From Corynebacterium uropygiale (GTDB taxonomy: Bacteria; Actinomycetota; Actinomycetes; Mycobacteriales; Mycobacteriaceae): a stretch of DNA of 64,000 bases. How positions within the stretch are numbered: position 1 is the stretch's first letter; the number at the start of each line of letters is the position of its first letter. The notes below the pieces were generated by a model. That model was not told the origin of the DNA. It worked only from the letters and a program-made list of their open reading frames with translations, and searched no databases. Positions 35,326 to 44,606 of the stretch are shown piece after piece. Location of the stretch: assembly GCF_021568315.1 (NCBI RefSeq), contig NZ_JAKGSI010000003.1, positions 186,001-250,000 of the forward strand, read 5' to 3'. The translations under genes and the position numbers were made by a program.

Positions 35326-37350
35326 ATGAGCATAACCGATCACGCTGCCGGCGGCCTCGAACAGCCGGAAATCAAGAATCCATCGGAATCTCAGGACACA
35401 TCGCTGGGTGAAGCCCAAGGGCTGGTCACCGGGGAAGCGACACCGTCCGAGTCCGACTCCCCCGAACAGAACGACACGACCACGGACGATGCCCCCGAAG
35501 GCTTCGACGGCCTGGGGCTTCCCGACGATGTGCTGAGCGCCGTTCAGCGCGTTGGTTTTGAATCCCCATCCCCGATCCAGTCGGAGACCATCCCGCTCCT
35601 CATGCGGGGGGTGGACGTCGTGGGTTTGGCGCAGACCGGAACGGGAAAGACGGCGGCCTTTGCGCTGCCCATCCTCGCCCGGATCGAGAAGGAGGAGCGC
35701 AGCCCCCAGGCGCTCATCCTCGCGCCCACCCGCGAGCTTGCCCTCCAGGTGGCGGACTCCTTCCAATCCTTTGCCGATCACCTCGGCGACATCCACATCC
35801 TGCCGATCTACGGCGGCCAGGCCTATGGCATCCAGCTGTCCGGCCTTCGCCGCGGGGCGCAGATCATCGTGGGAACGCCGGGTCGGGTCATCGACCACCT
35901 GGAGAAGGGATCCCTCGACATCTCTCGCCTGCGTTTCCTCGTCCTCGATGAGGCCGATGAGATGCTGCAGATGGGCTTCCAGGAGGACGTCGAGCGCATC
36001 CTCGCCGACACCCCCGAGGAGAAGCAAGTGGCGCTCTTCTCCGCGACGATGCCCGCGAGCATCCGTCGGATCTCCCAGCAGTACCTCCGCAATCCGGAGG
36101 AAATCTCCGTGCGCTCGGAGACGCGCACGAACACGAACATCACGCAGCGCTACCTGCACACCGCGCACCGCAACAAGCTCGACGCCTTGACCCGCATCCT
36201 CGAGGTCACCGAGTTTGAGGCGATGATCATCTTCGTGCGGACGAAGTTCGAGACCGAGGAGCTGGCCGAGAAGCTCCGCGCCCGCGGCTTCAACGCCGCC
36301 GCTATCAACGGCGACATCCCGCAGGCGCAGCGCGAGCGGACCGTCGACCAGCTCAAAGACGGGCGGCTGGATATCCTCGTCGCGACGGACGTCGCCGCCC
36401 GAGGGCTCGATGTCGAGCGCATCAGCCACGTCCTCAACTACGACATCCCGCACGACACCGAGAGCTACGTCCACCGCATCGGCCGCACCGGCCGCGCGGG
36501 GCGCAGCGGTGAGGCCATCCTCTTCGTCACTCCGCGCGAGCGCCGCATGCTCCGTTCGATCGAGCGGGCCACGAATGCGCGGCTGGAAGAAATGGACCTG
36601 CCGACCGTCGACGAAGTCAACGCGACCCGGAAGGCGAAGTTCGCGGACTCCATCACGGAATCTCTCGAAGATACGCAGCTTGACCTCTTCCGGAGCCTCG
36701 TCAAGCAGTACGCCGAGGAGCATGACGTTCCGCTGGAGGATGTCGCCGCTGCCCTGGCCACCCAGGCCCAGGCGGGTGATGAGTTCCTCATGAAGGAGCC
36801 GCCGCCGGAGAAGCGGCGCGAGCGTGGCTTCCGCCGCGATGGCGACGGCGACCGGCGCGATCGCCGGGACCGCGGGGATCGTCGGCACGGGGGCCGCTCC
36901 GGCTCTATGGATACCTATCGTCTCGATGTGGGCCGACGCCAGCGGGTGCGCCCCGGGGCGATCGTGGGCGCCATCGCGAACGAAGGCGGGCTCAACTCCA
37001 AGGACTTCGGGCGCATCACTATCGGCGCTGATCACAGCCTCGTCGAGCTGCCGAAGGACCTGCCGGCCGACTTCTTCGATCGGCTCAAGGAGACCCGGAT
37101 CTCGGGGCAGCTCATCAATATTGCCCCGGACACCGGGCGCCCGCCGCGCCGGCAGTTTGACCGCCGCGGTGGCCGTCGGGATGGCTATCGCGGGCAGGGC
37201 GGAGACCGCGACCGCCGCGACCGGGGCGATCAGCGAGGTCGTCGGGAGCGCTTCGACCGCAATGATCGCCGCGGCTACCGCGACCGCAATGACCGGAATG
37301 ACAGGAATGGCCGCCGCCGGAACTGGCGAGACGACAACTGGCGCGACTAG
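35326..37350 (+). CDS. deaD: DEAD-box RNA helicase (DeaD/CsdA type)
   Basis: A 674-residue ATP-dependent RNA helicase. After an acidic N-terminus, the core shows the Q motif with FESPSPIQ, Walker A AQTGTGKT (about residue 102), PTRELA, GTPGR, DEAD (about 206-209), SAT, and HRIGRTGRAGR. A DbpA-type RNA-binding domain follows (about 525-600, 'IVGAIANEGGLNSKDFGRI'), then an Arg/Asp/Gly-rich tail. This layout is that of CsdA/DeaD, which acts in ribosome assembly and mRNA turnover, notably in the cold. A strong terminator follows. Confidence 0.93.
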   Translation: MSITDHAAGGLEQPEIKNPSESQDTSLGEAQGLVTGEATPSESDSPEQNDTTTDDAPEGFDGLGLPDDVLSAVQRVGFESPSPIQSETIPLLMRGVDVVGLAQTGTGKTAAFALPILARIEKEERSPQALILAPTRELALQVADSFQSFADHLGDIHILPIYGGQAYGIQLSGLRRGAQIIVGTPGRVIDHLEKGSLDISRLRFLVLDEADEMLQMGFQEDVERILADTPEEKQVALFSATMPASIRRISQQYLRNPEEISVRSETRTNTNITQRYLHTAHRNKLDALTRILEVTEFEAMIIFVRTKFETEELAEKLRARGFNAAAINGDIPQAQRERTVDQLKDGRLDILVATDVAARGLDVERISHVLNYDIPHDTESYVHRIGRTGRAGRSGEAILFVTPRERRMLRSIERATNARLEEMDLPTVDEVNATRKAKFADSITESLEDTQLDLFRSLVKQYAEEHDVPLEDVAAALATQAQAGDEFLMKEPPPEKRRERGFRRDGDGDRRDRRDRGDRRHGGRSGSMDTYRLDVGRRQRVRPGAIVGAIANEGGLNSKDFGRITIGADHSLVELPKDLPADFFDRLKETRISGQLINIAPDTGRPPRRQFDRRGGRRDGYRGQGGDRDRRDRGDQRGRRERFDRNDRRGYRDRNDRNDRNGRRRNWRDDNWRD

Positions 37351-37391
37351 CCCCAGCACGAGTTCAACGAGATAAAACGAGATAAAGAATG

Positions 37392-37427
37392 ACGCCGCAG
37401 GGAAGAGACCCTGCGGCGTTGTTTTTT
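37392..37427 (+). terminator. rho-independent terminator after the DEAD-box helicase gene
   Basis: Perfect 11-bp GC-rich stem (37392-37402 with 37409-37419), 6-nt loop, followed by TGTTTTTT. Confidence 0.92.
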
Positions 37428-37446
37428 GGGCTGCGCCCTCGATGCC

Positions 37447-37938
37447 CTAGAAGTTGGTGAACATGAGGATCGCGATGATGACCCAGAGGAGGCAGAAGAT
37501 ACCGCCCATTATGGAGAGCTGCTTCTTCGCGGAAGCCCAGTCCGTGACGGTGGCTTCGCCATCGGCCTCCGCTTCTTCCTGCTCGCCTTCGTCGAGAAGG
37601 CGCAGCGCCCCCAGCATCCTCTTCTGACGCGGGATGATGACAACAATGAGCAGGATCCACGCGATGACCGACAGCACGATGGAGGCGTGGAAGCGGCCCT
37701 GCTTCCAGTAGAGGCCGGGATCGGTGAACATGAGCGCCACGCCGATCGCAGGAACGAGGACCGAGAGGACGCCATAGGTGGCCGTGATCTTATGGAAGAT
37801 GCGGGCAGTGCCGCGGGCGAGGTCCGATCCTTCTTGGGCTTTCCACGCCTGCGCCCCGAAGCCGGAAACCGCAACGGTGACAGGTCCCAGGAAGAGGATG
37901 GCGCACAGGATATGGAGTGCTAACAGCAGTGTATGCAT
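37447..37938 (-). CDS. DUF2269-like membrane protein
   Basis: A 163-residue protein with four membrane helices: about residues 2-24 (LALHILCAILFLGPVTVAV), 52-72, 85-103 and 140-160. A conserved-looking histidine near the start (LHIL) is typical of DUF2269 and related small membrane proteins. Function is unknown. ATG 37938 has an AAGGA sequence 10 nt upstream; two further in-frame starts upstream (37953 and 37968) are possible. Confidence 0.7.
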   Translation of the reverse strand: MHTLLLALHILCAILFLGPVTVAVSGFGAQAWKAQEGSDLARGTARIFHKITATYGVLSVLVPAIGVALMFTDPGLYWKQGRFHASIVLSVIAWILLIVVIIPRQKRMLGALRLLDEGEQEEAEADGEATVTDWASAKKQLSIMGGIFCLLWVIIAILMFTNF

Positions 37939-37989
37939 GCAGATAGTGTCCTTCATACGGGTAGACATGGGTGAAGTCCGTCATCGATC

Positions 37990-38706
37990 CTAGGCGGTGG
38001 GCAGCCATTCGGACAGCCAGCATTGCCTCCGCATGGTGGAGAGGTCAGGTTCGGTGAGCGCCAAGTCCCAGCGCAGGGCCAGTGCGGCGACGCGCCGGGA
38101 GTAGTCGCAGCGCACCCTCGGATCAGGCGGGAGCCATTCGGAGGGGAGAGCATCGGACTTCTCCCGATTCCACGCCTTGAGGGTGGGTACCAGGTTCGCC
38201 GGGTCATTGGCGAAGGCCACCCTCCGCTCCCTGCTCCACGCGAAGGCGCCGAGGTCCCAGGCCGCCGAGAGAGGGAAGATGTGGTCGATGTCGATATCTC
38301 GGGGGCGAAGTGCCGACGGCCCACCGTCGGCACGAATGACCAGGTCCTTCCCCGAATAGGGGTCGAGGATGGTGCCGGCGATCAGGTGGCAGCCTTCGCT
38401 GCGCGGCGAGTCAGTGGAAGGGGAGAGCGGGGTGGCGCGGGCGGCGTCGAGAAGGAGGTGCTGCCGGGTGGTGCAGGGCTCGGTGTCTCCCGGGCGGAGG
38501 GTAGACTGCCAGCCCTCGCCGAAGGCCTCGCGCTCATAGCCCAGGACGCGGGAGCGCTGGGGGAGAATGCGCAGATGAGGGAGGGTGTCGGCAAGTGGCG
38601 GGCTGGCGAGCAGCCGGTGCGAGGGGCCATGGAGCGCGGGGAGCACGGTGAGGGCGAGAATCACGCAACTTGCTGCTACGAGGAGGAGAAAAAAGTATCG
38701 GCGCAT
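37990..38706 (-). CDS. exported HNH-family (DUF1524-like) nuclease
   Basis: A 238-residue protein with a hydrophobic N-terminal segment (about residues 5-25) that serves as signal peptide or membrane anchor, and a C-terminal domain with the 'DIDHIFPLSAAWDLGA' motif (about 139-154) plus 'NDPANLVPTLKAWNREKSD', the betabeta-alpha metal core of HNH/GmrSD-type nucleases. Extracytoplasmic HNH proteins are common in Actinobacteria; the role is unknown (nutrient DNA use or competition are options). Cysteines at about 78, 106, 200 and 229 could form disulfides. Confidence 0.8.
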   Translation of the reverse strand: MRRYFFLLLVAASCVILALTVLPALHGPSHRLLASPPLADTLPHLRILPQRSRVLGYEREAFGEGWQSTLRPGDTEPCTTRQHLLLDAARATPLSPSTDSPRSEGCHLIAGTILDPYSGKDLVIRADGGPSALRPRDIDIDHIFPLSAAWDLGAFAWSRERRVAFANDPANLVPTLKAWNREKSDALPSEWLPPDPRVRCDYSRRVAALALRWDLALTEPDLSTMRRQCWLSEWLPTA

Positions 38707-38744
38707 GTCTCGAACAGACAGCGCCGATGCGGGGAGGGTTCCCG

Positions 38745-38771
38745 CGGGCTGGCTTGTGCGCAGCCGGCCCG
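38745..38771 (-). terminator. possible terminator after putP
   Basis: CGGGCTGGCT (38745-38754) against AGCCGGCCCG (38762-38771), 9 of 10 pairs plus a wobble, just after the putP stop on the minus strand; no T-run. Confidence 0.35.
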
Positions 38772-38781
38772 GGCGGGATCC

Positions 38782-40314
38782 CTAGCTTGCGGCCTTGGCG
38801 ACCTTGGCGGCGAGGCGGCTGGCCTCGTCGAACTCGCGCTCGACCTCGGGGTTGTCCTGCTTGGTCAGGAGGGAGACCACCACGAGGACGATGCTCGAGC
38901 ACACGAAGCCCGGCACCATCTCATAGATGATGTCGGAGAGCCCCGTGAGCCCCCAGACAAGCACGACGACCGTCCCGGTCACCATGCTGGCAAGAGCGCC
39001 GGCGCTCGTCAGCCGTCGCCAGTAGAGGCAGCCCAGCATGAGCGGGCCGAAGGCGCAGCCAAAGCCCGCCCAGGCGAAGCTCACGAGTCCGAGGATGGAG
39101 TCCTGCGGATTCACCGCCATCAGTCCGGCGATCACCGCGATGATCACCACTGCCGTGCGGGAGAGGTTGATCATGATGTGCTCGGCCGGCAGATTCTTCT
39201 TCGCGATGGTGAAGAGGTCCTCGATAAGAGAGGAGGACACGACGAGGAGCTGCGAGGACATCGTCGACATGATCGCCGCGAGGACCGCCGTGAGCACGAG
39301 GCCCGCGATGAGCGGGTGGAAGAGGATGCGGCCCATGTCGAGGAAGATCGTCTCGAAGGCCTCCCGGTCCGTGACCGAGTAGTCGGCATTCTGGGAGAAG
39401 AAGGTAGTGCCGACGAGCGCGACGAAGACCGCACCGATCATCGACAGGCCCATCCAGCCGATCCCGTAGCGGCGGCCGGCCTTCGCCTCCTGCGGCGAGC
39501 GCAGCGCCATGTAGCGGACCACGACATGCGGCTGCCCCAGGTAGCCGAGCCCCCAGGCGAGATTCCCGATGATCGTCGCCGCGGAGACGCCCGCCACCAG
39601 GTTGAAGTACTGCGGGTTCCCGGTGCCGTCGGTGTACGGACCGTAGTCATGGCTGGTGGCCCAGCTGAAGATATCCGAGGGATTATCGAGAGACACGAGC
39701 GCCATGACCGGCACGATGATGAGCGAGGCAAACATGATGAGGCCCTGCACCACGTCCGTATACGAGACAGCGAGGAAGCCGCCCACGAAGGTGTACGCGA
39801 CGGTCACCGCTGCGACGATGAGCATGCCCGTGAGGTAATCCCCGCCGAAGGTGGCCTCGAAGTAGCGGCCGCCCGAGACCATCCCGGAGGAGACATAGAA
39901 CGTGAAGAACAGGATGATGATGATCGCGGCGCAGACGCGCAGCGCCCGCGAGCGGTCCTTCAACCTGTTTTCGAAGAAGCTCGGCAGCGTGATGGAGTCG
40001 GAGGAGACCTCCGAGTAGGCGCGAAGCCGCGGGGCCACCCACTTCCATGCGCACCACGAACCGACGAGGAGCCCGACGGCCATCCACAGCTCCGAGAATC
40101 CCGATACGAACAGCGCGCCGGGAAGGCCCATGAGCAGCCAGCCGGACATGTCCGAGGCGCCGGCGGAGAGCGCGGCCGCGAAGGGCGGCAGGCCCCGCCC
40201 GCCGAGCACATAGTCGTCGTACTTATCGGTCTGTTTATAGCTCCAGTACCCAATGGCCAGCATGGCAGCCATGTAGATCACGATGGCTATGACAAACCAG
40301 TTTTGTTCAGTCAT
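38782..40314 (-). CDS. putP: sodium/proline symporter
   Basis: A 510-residue member of the SSS family with about thirteen helices. The PutP signature GGRGLPPFAAALSAGASDMSG (about residues 39-58 and onward) with the sodium-site residues follows helix 1, and 'GYLGQPHVVVRYMALRS' lies in the middle. It imports proline with sodium for nutrition or osmotic balance. ATG 40314 has a GAAGGA ribosome-binding site; the track start at 40368 adds an unconserved stretch. Confidence 0.92.
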   Translation of the reverse strand: MTEQNWFVIAIVIYMAAMLAIGYWSYKQTDKYDDYVLGGRGLPPFAAALSAGASDMSGWLLMGLPGALFVSGFSELWMAVGLLVGSWCAWKWVAPRLRAYSEVSSDSITLPSFFENRLKDRSRALRVCAAIIIILFFTFYVSSGMVSGGRYFEATFGGDYLTGMLIVAAVTVAYTFVGGFLAVSYTDVVQGLIMFASLIIVPVMALVSLDNPSDIFSWATSHDYGPYTDGTGNPQYFNLVAGVSAATIIGNLAWGLGYLGQPHVVVRYMALRSPQEAKAGRRYGIGWMGLSMIGAVFVALVGTTFFSQNADYSVTDREAFETIFLDMGRILFHPLIAGLVLTAVLAAIMSTMSSQLLVVSSSLIEDLFTIAKKNLPAEHIMINLSRTAVVIIAVIAGLMAVNPQDSILGLVSFAWAGFGCAFGPLMLGCLYWRRLTSAGALASMVTGTVVVLVWGLTGLSDIIYEMVPGFVCSSIVLVVVSLLTKQDNPEVEREFDEASRLAAKVAKAAS

Positions 40315-40527
40315 CGGTGTCCTTCCATGAGGGGAGGCCCCCGTGCCCGACGCATCCCGCGAGGGCACAAGGCTGACCGTGCGAGCCTAACAGCTTGTCA
40401 GGCACATCACATGGCCGCGGAAAGTTTCACCCCCGAACGGCGGTGCGCTCAGTGGCCGCGATGGGAATCGGCTGAAGGGGCCGGCCAGCCGATCATGTCC
40501 GGGGTGCCGTGTACCCTCTCTCTAGTA

Positions 40528-40556
40528 GATGTCTCCGGGGATGTCTCCGTGGAGAC
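40528..40556. repeat. short repeat cluster upstream of the SNF2 gene
   Basis: GATGTCTCCG occurs twice (40528-40537 and 40540-40549) and the second copy forms a dyad with GGAGAC (GTCTCC 40543-40548, GGAGAC 40551-40556). It lies 43-71 bp before the SNF2-helicase start, in a likely promoter or operator position. Confidence 0.4.
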
Positions 40557-40598
40557 GCCCCGACAAGTGAGTGAACGACGGTCAAGGACGGCGAGTAC

Positions 40599-43500
40599 AT
40601 GCCCGATTTTCTCCTCCATGGGCTGTGGATCCGAGGATCTGGGCTCCATGTGTGGATCGAGCAGACTCAGGGGCACCGCATCGTCCTTCCCTCGGCCGTG
40701 CCCGAAGGCGTCTTCCCTCACCACGTTGCTCGGCTGCTCGACGACCGCCGCTTCCGCCACCGGCTGCGCACCCGACTCCACACCCCTCGGGGGCGCAGCG
40801 TGGAGCTCGTCATCCCCACCGCCGCCTACGGCGGACCCGCCGCGGTGGAGTTCCTCGATCAGCTCAGCTACCTCGATGAAGCCGCACCCGCGGCCACCCC
40901 GCAGCAGCTCGCGGCGATTGCCCCCGACCTGCGCTGGCTCATCCGCTTCCAGCGGGGGATTGTGCGATTCGTCCGCGCCGGGCGCGTGGTGTTCGGGCTC
41001 GGTTTCGAGGACCGGCAGTGGTGGCCGCAGTGGCAGCTCGCCTCGGGCGTTGCGGAACGCACCTGGGTCGCGGCGATGACGGGCTGCGCGCCGGGGGTTC
41101 TCGTCGACAATAATTCTTTTCTCGTGGAGGACCTGGTGAAAAACCTCCCGCATTGGGTGGTGAGCGCTGTGCTTGAGGAGATCCTGGACAGCATCCCGCC
41201 GCGCAAGTGGCATGAGTTCCCGCAGGCACTCGTGCGATCGCAGCCGCTCAAGCGGGGCGGGGCCCACCTGCTCCACGCCCTCAACGAGTGGAAGAATTCC
41301 ATCGCTTTGGTGGATTTGCAGCTCATCGTCGTCGTGGATGAACCTGAATCCGAGGCGACCATCATCAACGACGAGGAAGGCTGGCCGGTGCGCATCCAGG
41401 TGCGCTCCGGGACGGATTCCCCGCAGCCCATTCACCTGGAGAATCTCGATCGCACCACCAAGGAGCGGCTCTACGAGTATCACCGCACGCTGACCCAGGT
41501 GTGCCCGAAACTCTCGCCCGAGCAGCACCCGCTGGGGCCCGCCACGGATCCGACGGCGGGGGATTGGGATGTCCTTTTGCCGACGTCCGAGCTCGTTGAG
41601 TTCGTCATGCTCGACGCCCAACGCCTCCAGGACAACGGTATCCAGGTGATGCTGCCCCGGGCGTGGTCGACAGCCAAAGCCACCGCCACCGTGCGCACCC
41701 GCGAGGCCAGCGGTGAGGGCTCGAACCGCCATCAAGGGCTGGGCCTCGAGGAACTCGTGCGCTATGACTGGCACATTTCCCTCGGCGATGTTGAGCTCAG
41801 CGAGGACGAGATGCGGGAGCTCGTGCGTTCGAAATCGGGGCTCGTGAAGCTGCGCGGTCAGTGGGTGCTGGCGGATTCTCGCTCCCTCTCGACGGTGACG
41901 GAGTACATCCGTCAGCTGGATCGCACGGCCGAGAAGCGCCTGCGGGAGGAGATCGCCTCCCTCCGCATGCAAGAGCAGCTCCTCGACCCGGAGAAGGAGG
42001 AGGACCAGGAGCACCGCGCCTCGCTTCGCGCCCTCATCGAGGAGAAGGAGCGAGCGCTGGAGGCGGGGGAGGCAGATGCCGTCGAGCTCTCCGACCTTCG
42101 CGCGCTGGCTATCGAGTCAACGGCGGACGAGCCCGTGGAGTTCGAAGGCTCGCCCTGGCACGAGGCCCTGCTGGGCGGGACCGAGACCCCGGCTCCGCAG
42201 CGGGTGGAGATCCCGCCGAGCGTCCACGCCGAGCTGCGCGAATACCAGCGCCGCGGCGTCGATTGGCTGTATTGGATGTCGAGGAACCGGCTCGGCGCGG
42301 TGCTGGCCGATGACATGGGCCTCGGCAAGACCCTGCAATTCCTCAGCCTCCTCGCGGTGGAGCGCGAGCGCGGCGAGGCGAGCGGCCCCAGCCTGGTGGT
42401 CTGCCCAACCTCCGTGGTGGGGAACTGGGCGCGGGAGGCCTCCCGCTTCACGCCCTCCGCGAAGGTCTACGTCCACCACGGGACGGGGCGCCTGGCCGGT
42501 GAGGAGCTCGAGCGCAGGATCGCCTCATCCGACCTGGTCATCACCAGTTATGGAATCGCGACGCGCGACGTCCACGACCTCGCCCGCCCCTCGTGGGACC
42601 ATGTTGTTCTCGATGAAGCCCAGCACGTGAAAAACGTCCGCACCCGCTCCGCCAAGGCCGTTCGGGCTTTTCCCGCCCGCCAGCGGCTCGCGCTCACGGG
42701 AACGCCGGTGGAGAATCGGCTCTCGGAAATGCGGGCGATTCTCGACTTTTGTAATCCCGGTGTCCTGGGCTCGGCCTCCTTCTTCCAGAATCACTTTGCG
42801 AAAGCCATCGAGAGGGAGAATGATCCCGCGCTCACCGCGCGCCTCAAAGCGCTCACGGCGCCGTTTATTCTGCGCCGCCTGAAAACCGATCCCGCCATTA
42901 TTGACGACCTCCCGGAGAAGCAGGAGCAGATCCTCACCGTTCACCTCACCGAGGAACAAGCCTCCCTCTATACCGCCCTGGTGGAGAATATCCAGAACAT
43001 TCTGGAATCCACCCGCAGGGAGGACAAAGCCGCGCGGCGCGGAATTGTGCTGTCCACCATCACGAGGATCAAGCAGATCTGCAATCACCCGGCGCATTAC
43101 CTCGGCGATGGCTCACCGATCACCTACCGCGGCCGGCACCGCTCCGGGAAGGTCGCGGGGCTCGTCCGGCTTCTCGACGATCACCTGGCCGCCGGGCACC
43201 GCGTGCTTATCTTCACCCAGTACCGTGCCTTCGGCGACCTGCTGGTTCCCTACCTGTCCGCACGGCTGGGGGAGCAGGTGCCTTTCCTCCACGGTGGGGT
43301 GAGCAAGGCGCGCCGTGACGCGATGGTCGAGCGCTTCCAGCAGCCCGACGGGCCGCCGGTCATGATCCTCTCCCTCAAAGCGGGAGGGACAGGGCTGAAT
43401 CTCACGGCGGCGTCCGTCGTGATCCATATGGATCGCTGGTGGAATCCCGCGGTGGAGAATCAGGCGACTGACCGTGCCTATCGCATCGGTCAGCGGAAGG

Positions 43501-43682
43501 ATGTCATCGTTTATAAGATGATGACCGCCGGCACGATGGAGGAATCCATCCAGCAGGTGCTGGATGGAAAGCTGCATCTTGCGTCCGCCGTCGTGGGTGA
43601 GGGCGAGGGCTGGATTACCGAGCTTTCCCCGGAGGACTTTGCGGAACTCATGAGCTATCGCGGGCGAAAGGAGGGAGAATAA
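40599..43682 (+). CDS. SNF2-family helicase
   Basis: A 1027-residue superfamily 2 ATPase. The first ~530 residues are a corynebacterial N-terminal region found with this helicase type. The SNF2 core follows: Walker A DDMGLGKT (about 569-576), DEAQHVKN (about 671-678), LTGTPVENR, and in the second lobe ILSLKAGGTGLNLT (about 925-938) and DRAYRIGQ. It resembles mycobacterial HelZ-type enzymes, which move along double-stranded DNA rather than unwind it. The stop overlaps the ATG of the SWIM gene, a pairing often seen in Actinobacteria. Confidence 0.92.
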   Translation: MPDFLLHGLWIRGSGLHVWIEQTQGHRIVLPSAVPEGVFPHHVARLLDDRRFRHRLRTRLHTPRGRSVELVIPTAAYGGPAAVEFLDQLSYLDEAAPAATPQQLAAIAPDLRWLIRFQRGIVRFVRAGRVVFGLGFEDRQWWPQWQLASGVAERTWVAAMTGCAPGVLVDNNSFLVEDLVKNLPHWVVSAVLEEILDSIPPRKWHEFPQALVRSQPLKRGGAHLLHALNEWKNSIALVDLQLIVVVDEPESEATIINDEEGWPVRIQVRSGTDSPQPIHLENLDRTTKERLYEYHRTLTQVCPKLSPEQHPLGPATDPTAGDWDVLLPTSELVEFVMLDAQRLQDNGIQVMLPRAWSTAKATATVRTREASGEGSNRHQGLGLEELVRYDWHISLGDVELSEDEMRELVRSKSGLVKLRGQWVLADSRSLSTVTEYIRQLDRTAEKRLREEIASLRMQEQLLDPEKEEDQEHRASLRALIEEKERALEAGEADAVELSDLRALAIESTADEPVEFEGSPWHEALLGGTETPAPQRVEIPPSVHAELREYQRRGVDWLYWMSRNRLGAVLADDMGLGKTLQFLSLLAVERERGEASGPSLVVCPTSVVGNWAREASRFTPSAKVYVHHGTGRLAGEELERRIASSDLVITSYGIATRDVHDLARPSWDHVVLDEAQHVKNVRTRSAKAVRAFPARQRLALTGTPVENRLSEMRAILDFCNPGVLGSASFFQNHFAKAIERENDPALTARLKALTAPFILRRLKTDPAIIDDLPEKQEQILTVHLTEEQASLYTALVENIQNILESTRREDKAARRGIVLSTITRIKQICNHPAHYLGDGSPITYRGRHRSGKVAGLVRLLDDHLAAGHRVLIFTQYRAFGDLLVPYLSARLGEQVPFLHGGVSKARRDAMVERFQQPDGPPVMILSLKAGGTGLNLTAASVVIHMDRWWNPAVENQATDRAYRIGQRKDVIVYKMMTAGTMEESIQQVLDGKLHLASAVVGEGEGWITELSPEDFAELMSYRGRKEGE

Positions 43683-44560
43683 TGGCGGATCAGCCGCGGC
43701 ACCCCCGTGAGGGCAATGTTATTTACGCGAATTTTGGGCGGAAATCGGCGCATTCCGGGCCGGAGAAGAAGCACACCGCGTCGGCGGCGGGGGAGTCGGG
43801 GGCACCCCGGCGGGCTTCATCGCAACAGCGCGGGATCGCAGAGTTCCTTCGCGCGGCTGTGAGCTCGAGGGCGGATAGCGGCCGACTCCACCGGGGGCGC
43901 GACTATGCCCTCAACGGCAACGTCGTGAACCTGGAGATTGCGAACGGGCGCGTCGACGCCCAGGTGGCTGGCAGCCAGCTCCAGCCCTTCTCCGTGACGA
44001 TTATCCTGCCCTATCGCAGCCCAGATGACCTGGCTGAGGTGGGACAGATCCTCCTGTCCACCAAGGATGGCTTTGAGAATGCGAAGGCCGGGCGCGTGGA
44101 TCCGCGCGTCCGGGAGATCATTCTTGGTTCGGAGCCGGGGGAGTTGCGCTTCATCTGCGACTGCCCCGATCACTCGGACGTGTGCAAGCATGCGGTGGCC
44201 GTCGTCGAGATCCTCATCCGGCGTCTCGAAGCGGATCCGAAGGAGCTGTTCCGGCTGCGTGGCCTGGATATCAACCAGCTGGCGTCGATGGTCACGGACC
44301 ACGCCACCGCCCGAAGCGCCGAGGCTGGCTCGTCCACGGGCCCGGACTATTGGGAGGGCGGGACGTTGCCCGAGCTCCCGGAGCCGAAGGTTCGCTCTGC
44401 TCTTGATGACTCGAACATGGATCTCCTTCACCAAGCGATGCGGATGGTCTCCTATACGACGATCGATCAGCTCGCGGCTGTGGCGGACATCGAGGACCTC
44501 TATGACTTTCTTATCGAAGGCCCGCCACCTCCCGAAACATTCCACGATGGGGAGTCCTGA
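43682..44560 (+). CDS. SWIM zinc-finger protein paired with the SNF2 helicase
   Basis: A 292-residue protein with a SWIM motif C-x-C-x6-C-x-H at residues 159-170 (FICDCPDHSDVCKH), a zinc-binding module for DNA or protein contact. A basic, disordered N-terminus precedes it; after it comes an alpha-helical region and an acidic C-terminus. Its ATG overlaps the helicase stop by one base, so the two are translated together and probably form a complex. Function is not established. Confidence 0.87.
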   Translation: MADQPRHPREGNVIYANFGRKSAHSGPEKKHTASAAGESGAPRRASSQQRGIAEFLRAAVSSRADSGRLHRGRDYALNGNVVNLEIANGRVDAQVAGSQLQPFSVTIILPYRSPDDLAEVGQILLSTKDGFENAKAGRVDPRVREIILGSEPGELRFICDCPDHSDVCKHAVAVVEILIRRLEADPKELFRLRGLDINQLASMVTDHATARSAEAGSSTGPDYWEGGTLPELPEPKVRSALDDSNMDLLHQAMRMVSYTTIDQLAAVADIEDLYDFLIEGPPPPETFHDGES

Positions 44561-44606
44561 TCGACGGCCAGACGTTCATGTCCGACCCACCTGCTAGAAG
44601 TAGGTT

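Noticed and set aside
35272..37359. 695-residue minus-strand open frame across the DEAD-box gene
   Set aside because: Antisense shadow; its Ala/Val/Ile-repeat end mirrors the Arg/Asp/Gly tail of the helicase.
38023..41079. 1018-residue plus-strand open frame from 38 to 41 kb
   Set aside because: Runs antisense through the HNH and putP genes and out of frame through the SNF2 gene; composition is Arg/Gly/His/Asp-rich with no domain.
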